Source: Dactylis glomerata (lineage: Eukaryota > Streptophyta > Magnoliopsida > Poales > Poaceae). From it: DNA of 64,000 nt. The notes beneath the pieces were generated by a model. It saw nothing but the letters and a program-made list of their open reading frames with translations, was not told the origin of the DNA and ran no database searches. Below are positions 9,447-20,300 of this stretch, piece after piece; the first letter of the stretch is position 1, and each line of letters starts with the position of its first letter. Where the stretch lies: positions 4,448,212-4,512,211 of the forward strand of contig QXEO01001034.1 of the NCBI GenBank assembly GCA_007115705.1, in the 5' to 3' direction. The position numbers and the translations under genes are program-made.

Positions 9447-11510
9447 TCAAGTAATATCAAGTGATGAAGCATCAAGATCATAATTTGCTCTAAGAATAGA
9501 GTCAAAAAGCAATTTATTTCTTTTCCTAGGGAAGTGTTCCATACCTTTCTTAAGTGGGAATTGATATTTGATAGTGCCTTCCCTCATATCAATGATAGCA
9601 CCTACAGTTCGAAGAAAGGGTCTTCCCAAAATAATAGGACATGAAGCATGGCATTCAACGTCCATAACAAGAAAATCAACCGGAACAAGGTTATTGTTAA
9701 CCACAATAAGAACATCATTAATCCTTCCCAAAGGTTTCTTCTTAGCAACATCAGCAATGGGAACATCAAAATAACACTTTTCAAGCGGTGGCAAATCAAG
9801 CATGTCATAAATCTTTCTAGGCATGATAGAAATACTAGCAGCTAGATCACATAAAGCATGGAAATCATAACCATTAACATGCATATCAATGATGGGTTCC
9901 CAACCATCTTCTAACTTCTTGGGAACAGAAGCTTTTTGCTTCAACTTTTCATCCCTAATTTTTATGAGGGCATTGGTAATATGCTTAGTAAAAGCAATAT
10001 TTAAAGAACTAGCATTGGGAGTCAAAGCAAGCTTTTGCAAGAACAAAATAACTTCAAATATATTGCAGCCATCAACATCAAAATCATTAAAAGAAGTAGA
10101 GCTATCGTCTCCCACACTCCGAAAAATTTCAGCACTCTTTTGAGAAAAAGTTTTGGCAGTTCTAAGCTTTTTAACACAAGGAGTGGGAGTTTTCTCTGTA
10201 CCAATCAAAGTAAGAGGATTGCTATCAGTAGGAGCAACATCATTAGAGGTAGTAATGGTACATACCTTCATCTCTCTAGCCATCTCATCTTCTCTTTCCC
10301 ACCTGGCATGCAATTCCGCTAACAATCTAATATTTTCATCAATTCCAACTTGGATAGCATTAGCGGTAGCAAAAACATTGTTCTCTTTCACATCATCAGG
10401 CAACACTTTTAATTTCAGAAGTTCAACATCATGAGCAAGGCTATCAACTTTAGAAGCAAGAATATCAATTTTGCCTAACTTTTCCTCAATAGACTTATTA
10501 AAAACAGTTTGCTTACCGATGAAGTCCTTGAGCATTACCTCAAGCTCGGAGGGCGCGGCCCTAGTGTTGTTGTAGGAATTACCATAATAGTTACCATAAC
10601 CATTACCATTGGTAGAAGGATACGGCCTATAATTGTTACTAGCAAAATTGTTCCTATAAGCATTGTTGTTAAAATTATTGTTTCTAATGAAATTCACATC
10701 AACTTGCTCTTCTTGAGCAACCAGAGAAGCCAAAGGAACATTATTAGGATCAACATGAGTCCTATCATTAGCAAGCATAGCCATAATGGTATCAATCTTA
10801 TCACTCAAGGAAGAGGTTTCCTCAACAGAATTTACCTTCTTACCTTGTGGAGCTCTCTCGGTGTGCCATTCGGAATAATTTACCATCATGTTGTCTAGTA
10901 ACTTTGATGCGGCGCCCAAGGTAAGGGTCATAAAAGTGCCTCCAGCAGCTGAATCAAGTAGGTTCCTTGAAGAAAAATTCAGTCCTGCATAAAAAGTTTG
11001 GATAATCATCCAAGTAGTCAGTCCATGAGTGGGGCAATTCTTTATCATAGATTTCATTCTTTCCCAAGCCTGAGCAACATGTTCATTATCAAACTGAGTA
11101 AACTTCATAATATTGCTGCACAAAGATATAATCTTAGCAGGAGGATAGTATCTACCAATAAAAGCATCCTTACACTTAGCCCATGAATCAATACTATTCT
11201 TAGTCAAAGACAGCAACCAATCTTTAGCTTTTCCTCTCAAAGAAAAAGGAAACAACTTGAGCTTAATAATATCACTATCAACATCCTTATATTTCTGCAT
11301 CTCACATAGCTCAACAAAATTGTTGAGATGAGCTGCAGCATCTTCAGTACTAGCACCAGAAAATTGCTCTTTCATAACAAGGTTCAATAAAGCAGGCTTA
11401 ATCTCATAAAAGTTTGCAGCAGTAGCAGGTGGTGCAATAGGAGTGCAGATAAAATCACCATTGTTTGTGCTAGTAAAGTCACACAACTTGGTGTTTTCAG
11501 GATTGGCCAT
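9447..11510 (-). CDS. Gag-protease polyprotein, element D (687 aa, open)
   Basis: This is an Athila-like structural polyprotein. The start at 11510 (MANPENTKL) follows a 194-bp leader. A retrotransposon gag (capsid) domain lies at about residues 60-180, with LFPFSLRGKAKDWLL and EHVAQAWERMKSM. An asparagine-rich linker (NNNFNNNAY...) follows, then a probable coiled coil (EEKLGKIDILASKVDSLAHD), then a retropepsin-like domain from about 535 with ILGRPFLRT near its end. The active-site loop reads D-L-A-A-S at about residue 554, where the copy in F has D-L-G-A-S. Aspartic proteases of this kind need that glycine, so the protease is probably dead although the frame is open. No pol follows. Confidence 0.9.
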   Translation of the reverse strand: MANPENTKLCDFTSTNNGDFICTPIAPPATAANFYEIKPALLNLVMKEQFSGASTEDAAAHLNNFVELCEMQKYKDVDSDIIKLKLFPFSLRGKAKDWLLSLTKNSIDSWAKCKDAFIGRYYPPAKIISLCSNIMKFTQFDNEHVAQAWERMKSMIKNCPTHGLTTWMIIQTFYAGLNFSSRNLLDSAAGGTFMTLTLGAASKLLDNMMVNYSEWHTERAPQGKKVNSVEETSSLSDKIDTIMAMLANDRTHVDPNNVPLASLVAQEEQVDVNFIRNNNFNNNAYRNNFASNNYRPYPSTNGNGYGNYYGNSYNNTRAAPSELEVMLKDFIGKQTVFNKSIEEKLGKIDILASKVDSLAHDVELLKLKVLPDDVKENNVFATANAIQVGIDENIRLLAELHARWEREDEMAREMKVCTITTSNDVAPTDSNPLTLIGTEKTPTPCVKKLRTAKTFSQKSAEIFRSVGDDSSTSFNDFDVDGCNIFEVILFLQKLALTPNASSLNIAFTKHITNALIKIRDEKLKQKASVPKKLEDGWEPIIDMHVNGYDFHALCDLAASISIMPRKIYDMLDLPPLEKCYFDVPIADVAKKKPLGRINDVLIVVNNNLVPVDFLVMDVECHASCPIILGRPFLRTVGAIIDMREGTIKYQFPLKKGMEHFPRKRNKLLFDSILRANYDLDASSLDIT

Positions 11511-11675
11511 TTCAGCAAAACGAAAGTAAACAAGTAAAAACAGCTACCAAGGATTCTAATTTTTTTGGGTTTTTGATATAAAGCAATGCAGGTAAAATAA
11601 ATAAAGTAAATCAAAGCAATAACAAAGTAAAGGATGTGTGTGTGAAAAACTCCCCTCGCAGAAGTCTTCTCTTCC

Positions 11676-11693
11676 TCCGCGGCAACGGCGCCA
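11676..11693 (-). promoter_or_regulatory. Primer binding site of element D, one mismatch
   Basis: On the minus strand TGGCGCCGTTGCCGCGGA carries one change (G to C near the 3' side) relative to the site in B, C, E, F and G. It lies 11 bases inside the 5' LTR end. Confidence 0.85.
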
Positions 11694-11704
11694 GAAAAAG
11701 AGCT

Positions 11705-13330
11705 TGATGCGTGATGAATGACCAGCCCGTTGGGAACCCCAAGAGGAAGGTATGATGAGTATAGTAGCTCGTTTTCCCTCAGTTAGAAACCAAGGTTTAT
11801 CGTTCTTGGAGAGGAGAGACGGTGACGACTGAAGGTGATGCTTGCTAGTTTGCGACAGCAGCAGACAATTTATATATGGCGCCTCGTCCAAGCTTTGCTT
11901 GCTAGCTGCAACGTGGAACCTGCACACACACAAACAAATACTTTGCTCCCAACTTACGATGAGGTTGTCAATCTCACCGGTTTGCTTGAAACAAAGGTTA
12001 TGAGCGTATCGAGTGGAAAACAGTAGAGAATGCAATAAAATAAACAGTGCGAGAAAGTAAACAGGTGATAGCAATATGATGGAAATAGGACCGGGGTCCA
12101 CAGTTCACTAGTGGTGTCTCTCCATAGATAAAACATGCTGGGTAAACAAATTACAGTTGGGCAATTGATAGAATAAAGATAAACGTGATATGTCAAGAAG
12201 ATCACTATGAGATTTACTCTGGGCATTACAACAAAATACATAGACCGCCATCCAACTGCATCTATGACTAATAATCCACTCCCGGGGATATCATCCGAAC
12301 ACCCTAGAAGTATTAAGTTGCGAACAACAGATAATTGCATTAAGCAAAGTGTGTAATGTAAACAAAGCATATGCCCTTGAGCATATGAATGTTGTTTTCT
12401 CCCTAGTAGCAACAGCACATCTACCACCTTAGAGGTTTCTGTCACTCCCCCAGGTGAAATAGAGACATGAACCCACTATCGAGCATAAATACCCCCTCTT
12501 GGAGTCACTAGCAACTACTCGGCCAAGATAGCTACTAACAATGGAGAGCATGCAAGATCATAAACAACATAGAGATAACAAAAGATATAATTCAGTACAG
12601 CAACTTAATCATAAACACCAATATTCATCGGATCCCAACAAACCAACATCATAGAATTACATAACGGTGATCTCAATCATGTAGGGCAGCTCATGAGATC
12701 TAAACATGAAGCACATGGTGGAGAAGACAACCATCTAGCTACTGCTATGGACCCATAGTCCAAGGTAGACTACTCACTCATCGCTCCGGAGGCAAGCATG
12801 GCGATGAAGAAGACCTCCGGTGGCGATTCCCCTCTCCGGCAGGGTGCCGGGAAGAGCTTCGGGACCCTCCCGATCTTCGGGTCGACGGCGGCGGCGGATC
12901 GCGATGTGTTCTGGAAATCTGATCGGGTACTTAGGTTTTTTCCGTCGGGGGGTCTTTATAGGCGAAGGGTCGATGTCAGAGGAGGGGCCAGGCGCCCTCA
13001 CACGGGGCCCGCGCGGCCAGGGGCCTGGCCGCACCGCCCCTGTGTGTGGGGCCCTGGTGGCCCCCCTCCTACTTCTCTTCGGATCTCTGGAAGCTTCCGG
13101 GTAAAATAAGACTTCAGGAACTTGTTTCGTCCAATTCCGAGAATATTTCCTGTGTATCACTTCTGAAACACAAAAACAGCAGAAAACAGGAAACTGGCAC
13201 TGTGGCGCTTGTTAATAGGTTAGTTCCGGAAAATGCATAAAAGTGCCCCTAACTGTAACGAAACAATAGGCAAATGGTGTAAAACCAAGCATGGAGCATC
13301 AAAAATTATAGATACGTTTGAGACGTATCA
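11705..13330 (-). repeat. Element D 5' LTR (1,626 bp)
   Basis: This is the partner of 4884-6509 with identical length. It has the minus-strand TATA box at 12955-12960 and is followed on the right by TSD TGCTC. Confidence 0.93.
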
Positions 13331-13335
13331 TGCTC
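13331..13335. repeat. Target-site duplication TGCTC of element D, right copy
   Basis: It matches 4879-4883. Element C sequence resumes here with its leader (GAAGTTATTTCC...). Confidence 0.92.
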
Positions 13336-13405
13336 GAAGTTATTTCCTTTAGATTCTGCAATTATATCTTTTGTTTCTTGTTTTTATTTTAACTAGTTAG
13401 GCTTA

Positions 13406-15094
13406 ATGGAAAGTAAAGAGTTCTTTAGTCTTTTTCCTGAGTTTAGATTTGAAGAGAAAATTGAAAAACCTTTGGAGCTTAATTTGCCTGCTAATAGTGT
13501 TGTTAGTATGAATGCTTTGAACACCGTTATTGCTAATGCTATAGAAAAGTCTAAGCTTGGGGAAGCTGGTTTTGTTAAGCATGATATTTTTAGTTCCCCA
13601 GCTTTAGTGGAGAAAGTTTGCTCTGATGATATTTTATCTCCCATATGTGATGTTTCTAATGATGCTTGTGCTCCTCATCCTTTTAAAATACCTATGAAAA
13701 TTGTTGAACATGCTATGGATAACTGCTATTTAGGAGATGGAACTGTCCATCCTGGTGATCATTTGCTTTTTATACATGAATTATGCAAGTTGTTCAAGTG
13801 TGCAGGTATTTCAATGAACCGAGTTAAGAAGAAGCTATTCTCTTTATCACTGAAGGGCAGAGCTGAGGAATGGTATAAAACACTGAAGGATGGCCGACCT
13901 GTTGACTGGGAGGAAATTGTACCTCTCTTTTATTCTAAATTCTATCCTTCTAGTGAGGTTTATAAAGATAGGAATTATATTTATAATTTTCATCCGCATG
14001 AGGGAGAAAGCATTGCCCAAGCGTGGGGAAGATTGAAGTCACTAATGCTCAAATTTCCTATTCATGAGCTTCCCCGTAATGTTGTTATTAATAATTTTTA
14101 TGCAAGGCTTTCAAGATATTACAAAGACTATCTAGATGCATGCTTTGATGGGTCTCTCACCAGCAAGGATGTTGACGTCAAGTGGAATTTGCTTGAAACA
14201 ATTCAAAGCAATATTGAAGATTGGGATAGCAACAAAGGTAAAGGATCAGGTATAAAATATGAGTATGATTGCATTAAGTCTTTCGCTGAAACTGCTAATT
14301 TTCAAGAGCTTAGTGCTAAATATGGGCTTGATCCTCAAATTATGGTTGATTGCTTTAAAGCCTTTGCTTCTCATATTAATGTTCCCAAGGGAAATGGGGA
14401 TGTGTATCATGAACCTTTTAAGGACACTTGCATAGAAAGTGATATTGTTATTGATGATTGCAATAAACATGCTCAAATTTCTGAAAGTACTACTTCCTAT
14501 AAGCATGTTAATTTTTGTGGAGTACATAGACCTTGTGAACAGAGTCACAACAAAGAAGATTATTGTATCACCCACGGGAATGAAGAAACCCAAATGTGGC
14601 TCAAGGCTCTAGATGAGCTTGGTGAAAAGGTTTGTGAGCTTTATCCTTTTCTTTGTGAACTTTGCGATGACACTGGTCATTTTAATTTTCAATGCTCAAG
14701 CCAATATCGTGACTCTTTTAATCGAATGAGTACCGTAAATTTGTATTGTGATGACAAGATTACTCTCAATCAGCATGATGAGCTTACTTTGTTTTTGGGG
14801 TGTGAAGAGATATCTAGAAAGACTTCTTTGGTAGATATGAGTGTTTTTTATATTAATAGCACCCTTCGTGGTTGTCGTCTCTATTGTGTTAAAGATTGCC
14901 TCGCAAATACTTCCATACAAAATCTTATAAAACATGATGTTTTGCCAAGCTATGACAGGACTAATAGATGTTTCTATCTTATTAATAGAGAGGAGGAATC
15001 CTCCAAAGTTTCTTACGTTGTTTCTGTCAGTAAACCAGATTATCTGGAGAAGATGCCTTTCAAGCCTCTCCCTCCTAAATGAGAGAGTAAGAAG

Positions 15095-15127
<33 letters not shown>

Positions 15128-15928
15128 AGGAGTAAAAGGCAAGAGAAAACGGTATCTTCTCCTAAGCATGTTGCTGCTAGTATAGATTATGATAATTCTG
15201 ATTTTGATGATGTTCCTATGTCTGTTACCTATGCTAGTGATCATGATTGGGAAAAGCACTCTACTTTTGATATTGAAAATCTTTTTGGTACCGATTCTAA
15301 GGTTAATAATTGTTGTACCATTAGTACTATCCATGTTCCTTCTTATGATGATATGTTTGATGAATATGCTTTGCGAAATAGCTGTTCTCTCGCTTATGAT
15401 GATTCTAAACCTCTAGTTTATGATGGTTATAATGATGAGTATAATATTTTCAGTTCACCTAATTTTGTGGAGAAAATTAGTTATGATTACAATATGCCTC
15501 CTGTTTTTGATGATTATGGTGATGAGAATAATTATTCTGTTGAATAAGCTCCTACTACGATTGTTCATGTGGGGAGTATTAATTCTTTTATGCATGTGGC
15601 TCATGATAGGGAAGCTTTATGTGATAGTTATATTGTTAATTCTATTCATGATGCTACTGAAAGTTATTATGAGAGAGGGAAACATGGTTTGATGGATCTC
15701 AACAATATTGAGTTTCCCCTCTTTATGTTGCAATTCTTGAAGTTGTACTTGTTTTGCCTTCCTATGCTTTTTGCTTTGCGCTTTCATGACTTGTCTCTTT
15801 ACAAGACTATTTTTCATAGGAAGTGGTTTCGATTTAAATGTGTTTCATATTTGCTTTTTGATGCTCTCTCTTGCTTTAAGTTCCTATATAGCGCCTTTGC
15901 CTTAAGCTCTTTTATGGCGCCTACATGA
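13406..15928 (+). pseudogene. Gag-like ORF of element C with zinc knuckle and hydrophobic tail; two in-frame stops
   Basis: This is a structural protein of a non-autonomous retrotransposon. One frame runs from ATG 13406 to TGA 15926-15928, about 840 codons, broken by TGA at 15080-15082 and TAA at 15545-15547. The capsid-like region covers about residues 130-260 (LFSLSLKGRAEEW, ESIAQAWGRLKSL). A CX2CX4HX4C knuckle starts at Cys417 (C-E-L-C-D-D-T-G-H...F-Q-C). A lysine run from a GAA-type microsatellite lies near 15089-15130. The last ~120 residues include HDATESYYERG followed by hydrophobic segments (FPLFMLQFLKLYLFCLPMLF), a possible membrane region that recurs in the ORF of E. Whether the stops arose after insertion cannot be told. 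It is a homologue of the B ORF. Confidence 0.85.
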
Positions 15929-16942
15929 GCATCTTTGCAAACTACTGCGCTTAGCTCAAAGGCGTTAAAGAAAAAGCACTCTTGGGAGATAACCCAATGT
16001 TTTACTTTCAGTTCTTTTTCTTTTATTTGAGTCTTAGAAGTTATTACTACTATAATAACCGCTCCTTATCATTTTTATTTTGTTGTTGTGCCAAGAGAAA
16101 CCTCTAATTTGAGTGAGGTAAGATTTGGGGAAGTTGCTGTCCTGAAATAGATTTCGGTGCTGCACCGTAAAAATTCGTGAACATTCTCAGAATATCTTTT
16201 TGACCTGCGATTTCTTGTGCATATGCCCCAGGTTATATCCAAACTTTCATTAGTTTTACACTTTTTGATTTGAGCAACAGAAGGTCCTCTAAAAAATCGA
16301 CCTTTGTCAGCTGTTCAGTTTTGACAGATTTCTGCGACTATTTGTGTTTGCCTCTCGATCGCTTTCTTTTTGAGTTTTTTTATCCGGGAACTTTTTGAGG
16401 AAGTTTCTACAGTAGTAGATACTTTAATATGTGGTAGGCTTGAGTTGAAACCTGAACCAAAAGGGTTGATTCATTATTATGTTTATGCTAACGTTCAATG
16501 AGTGTTCTCTTTTTCTGCTACTGCGTTTAGCTTTTGTTTTTCGCCTTGATTTTTGTTCAGATCTTGTTATATATTTGCATCAAGGTGTATTTTGACCTCT
16601 GGTCCATGTTCGTTTTCATCAAAAGAGTTGTTTCAAAAAGGTTTGAATGGTGTTGGAAAAGAGAAAAAGTTTCATACAAAAAGTGGTACAAAAAGGAGCT
16701 TGTTTAGACTGCGGCTTAGACTTTTGCATGCCATGCTTGATGTTATTTTCATAGTATGCTTAGTGGTTTTGCTGTAGCATGACTTGTCTCAAATGACTGA
16801 GATTGCTTAATGAGCCTTTGAAAAAATCATGCATTGTTTTTATTATGTGGAAGCATTTATTTTGTTTTCTCCTTTGATGCTTTAATTGGGTTGACTTGGC
16901 GCATGCTTACACATGTTGACTACAAAATAAGTCGCCTATAGC
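15929..16942 (+). other. Element C 3' backbone, first part
   Basis: Non-coding. It opens with the CTCAAAGGCGTTAAAGAAAAAG motif shared by all elements in the stack and is interrupted at 16942 by element E; the last five bases (ATAGC) are the TSD. Compared with E and F, C lacks the segment near 16490 that carries the internal AAGCTTGGGGATGC motifs. Confidence 0.8.
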
Positions 16943-17357
16943 TGATACGTCTCAAACGTATCTATAATTTTTGATGCTCCATGCTTCTTTTTACACCATT
17001 TGCTTAGTGTTTCGTTACACTTCGTGGTGTTTTTATGCATTTTTTGGAACTAACCTATTAACGAGATGCCACAATGCCAGTTCCCTGTTTTCTGCTATTT
17101 TTGTGTTTCAGAAAAGTTACACAGGAAATATTCTCGAAATTGGACGAAACAAAAGCCGAAGATCCAGAAATTTATCGAAGTTTCCAGAAAACTGAAGAGG
17201 AGACGGAACTAAGCCAAAGGGTGGCCTCACCACCAGGGGGCGCGGCCCAGGACCTGGCCGCCCCGCCCTATGGTGAGGGCCCCCTGGTCCACTTCTGACG
17301 CTGCCCCTTCGCCTATAAAGACCCCCCCCCGACGGGAAAAACCTAAACACCCGATCA

Positions 17358-17362
17358 CTTTT
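17358..17362. repeat. Target-site duplication CTTTT of element H, left copy
   Basis: CTTTT at 17358-17362 matches 21840-21844. Removing H with one copy restores the LTR sequence CCCGATCACTTTTCCAG seen intact at 27567-27583. Confidence 0.92.
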
Positions 17363-20300
17363 TGTGATGACCCGCCTTTTACTAAAGGCAGAACTCCTGT
17401 GTATCTGTGCCATTCCCTGGATCAGTAGATAGCACCACAGTACAAAATAAGTAATCATTGCAATAGCATCAATATTACAACGTAAATCTAGTTGCATAGG
17501 TCTTCAACCTTACGAGTACACAGCATAAAGCATAGTTGCAGTGAGCCTCCATTCTTCATCACGTGCCACAGGCAGACATGTTGGAATGTAGTCTCGAGAT
17601 CCTACTCCTGGTTCCTTACTCGAAATAAAACCTGCACGTTTGAATATGCAGCCCCAGAGGGGTCAGTACAATGATGTACTGGCAAATGACACATATATGG
17701 TGGCATTTTGTGGAAAGACTATACTACATGACATTTGGCTGGTGGATCTCATAGGCTGATTTGCATAAAGCCAATTTTATCCTATAAACCATTTTAATAC
17801 TTTCTTTCAACAAATTTTATTTTTCAAGGGTCAAGACAACCCCCATACACTACATACTGGCCGGTATGTAGTTCTGGGCGCAACTCAACAAAGTTTGGAA
17901 CCTCAGGCACCACCACCCCTCGGAGTGTATGGTCCTTAGTTCCTGCCTAAGGGTTTCTAGACAAAATTTTAATAATTCAGAATCGGTGATGAGATTATTC
18001 CGTACATTCCATGTCTAGAGACTCAATTGTCCATAACCGAGGACACGGCTAATCGATTAGTTTAAACACCTTGCAAGGGTTGTGCACTTTCACCTTACGA
18101 TTCATTTTATGCCCATACATAAAATGAAACGAGACCTTTTAGAAGGAGAGGACAACTAACTTGGCAAGCACCGCTCCCAACCTATAATTTGACTACCACC
18201 ACTTCTTGCCGACAAGTTGCACTCCCACATTCTAATCAGTCAAGACAGAGCCCATAATGTCATAAGGCTGCACTGGAAGTACACTAAGCATGGAAGACAT
18301 AGCCATCTCTTTGTTCCTGGGTGGCCAACCACAAGTGTACGCCCAGGCAGCAACTACACAAAGTGTAGCCCCAGGTCGCCACTCAACATCACCTCCATAA
18401 TCAAACCAATCCACCCAGGTGTTTCATTTTAGTTGAAGTTCTTAATTTGTTCACAAAACACTTTTCAAGTGGTCTTAGCATGGCATCAAGGTTAACAAAG
18501 TATTTAGCTTCCTATCAGGTGGGGTTTGAGGGATAGCTACACACTACTAGGATCTAAGCACTTGATAAAACAGTTGAGTAAAACACCTATCATGCATACT
18601 ACAAGAGGTGAATATACTAATGCATAATAAAATGGGAGAGGGACATGTGTGTCACTTGCCTTTTGAAGAATATGATCTTTCCACTTCTCTCAACTAAGCA
18701 CGTAGCTCTTCGCAAAAACTATAGCACAAGAAATAGCATACCATAAACAATCCATACAAACACAATCAAACAAACAAACAATTGAAATGGGTTTGTTTAA
18801 CAATTTAGATTTATTGATATGTTATGACAAGAAGGATATGGCAAAGGATCATGATTTGTGAGATATGAATCGGAGAGCGTAGTTGGGAAGGATTAATATG
18901 GTTTGAGAGAGAATTGGACTAGGCAAAGTATAATTGACAAAGTCTTTACGCTTTATTAGAGCATATAGGAGTTTTAGGAATAGCTCAAGTGTAGTAATTT
19001 ACACAAGAGTCAATTTGTGCAACTACAACACTATTGAGTAAAATGTGACAACAATTACTCTTAAATAGTATCTATTTGCACTTAGGAACTAGGCTAGGTT
19101 TTTAAGAATGCTTGAACAACTCAATTAGCACATTTGCTAGTTGAATAGTTCAATACATGTGAACAAAACTAGGTAGGCATTGGATTGGGTATGAATGATT
19201 GATATTTGAGAACATGGCTCAAATGGTTCATTGATCAACATGGTGTATAACACATACTATGGTACGGGTTATAACAACACCACATTAACAAAATCTAGGT
19301 TTGAGATGAATTCATATTCTACTCAAGTAGCACAATTGCAATTTGAGTACATATATGAATTAGACAAAAATATAATGAGTGGGATCTTTATGCTTTATCA
19401 AAGCATATTGAATCTTGGACTATCTCATGTGGGTAAATCACATAAGAGACAAAATAGTGCAATGGCAATACTATTGAATAAGTGTATCAACAATCATTCT
19501 TAAATAGTATATATTACACTTAGGTAATGGGCTAGGATTCATGAAGCATTGAGTTACTCAATTAACTCATTTGTTAATTGAATAGTTCTACACACGAAAT
19601 CGGGATCAAGTGGACAGAGGATAGAGTATGGGTAGATAACATTTGAGATTATGGTCTAAGGTTTCTATTGGGTGCATGGAGTATTGGATAGGTGCTATAG
19701 TGTTGATTAGATTCAACACCGCAAGGATAGCAAGAATAGAATCTATGATTGAGGTGTATCACACTTTACTCAATTGACACATTTGTAATTTGAATAAGTG
19801 GGTACTATATGGGATAGGTCTAAGTGAATATGATCTTGATCAAGATGTCATTTAGATAACATTGATGACTAGGTATGAATATAGGATTCACTAAAGTAGA
19901 AAGGAACATTGCTAAAAGAAATAGATTTATTCTTATAATGGAAATTACTCAAATCCTCATATTAGAATTTGAATAATTGTGATGTGGCTCAAGAAATTAT
20001 GGGAGTGATGCTACTGGATAGCTTGCAGTAAAACAAAGCTACTGCAATTGGAATCACTCTAAAATAAGCTATAGAATTCAAACTATGATCAAATTAGTGA
20101 TTTGGATAGATTTGAATGCACAAAGTGTGTGCACGTATCAAATTTGGATTTTCTTGATCCTATGATGTTCTACAAGTTGAGAGGATTCCAAAGACTACAA
20201 ATTTGTAATTTTTGGATTAACAGAACTAAAGATATGAATTTATCAAGCTAACAGAAGGGTTCCAACGGTATCTCATTTGTTATTTTTGGACTTATAGATT

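Larger units (their letters stand above)
4884..13330 (-). mobile_element. Element D: complete non-autonomous Gypsy-like element with intact gag-protease ORF
   Basis: This 8,447-bp element has two 1,626-bp LTRs (3' LTR 4884-6509, 5' LTR 11705-13330), TSD TGCTC, primer site 11676-11693, leader 11511-11704, one open ORF 9447-11510, a 2,937-bp non-coding 3' backbone 6510-9446 and a polypurine tract next to the 3' LTR. By eye I count roughly 19 mismatches between the LTRs (about 1.1%), so the insertion is recent. It lacks reverse transcriptase, RNase H and integrase and must have been mobilised in trans. Confidence 0.93.
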
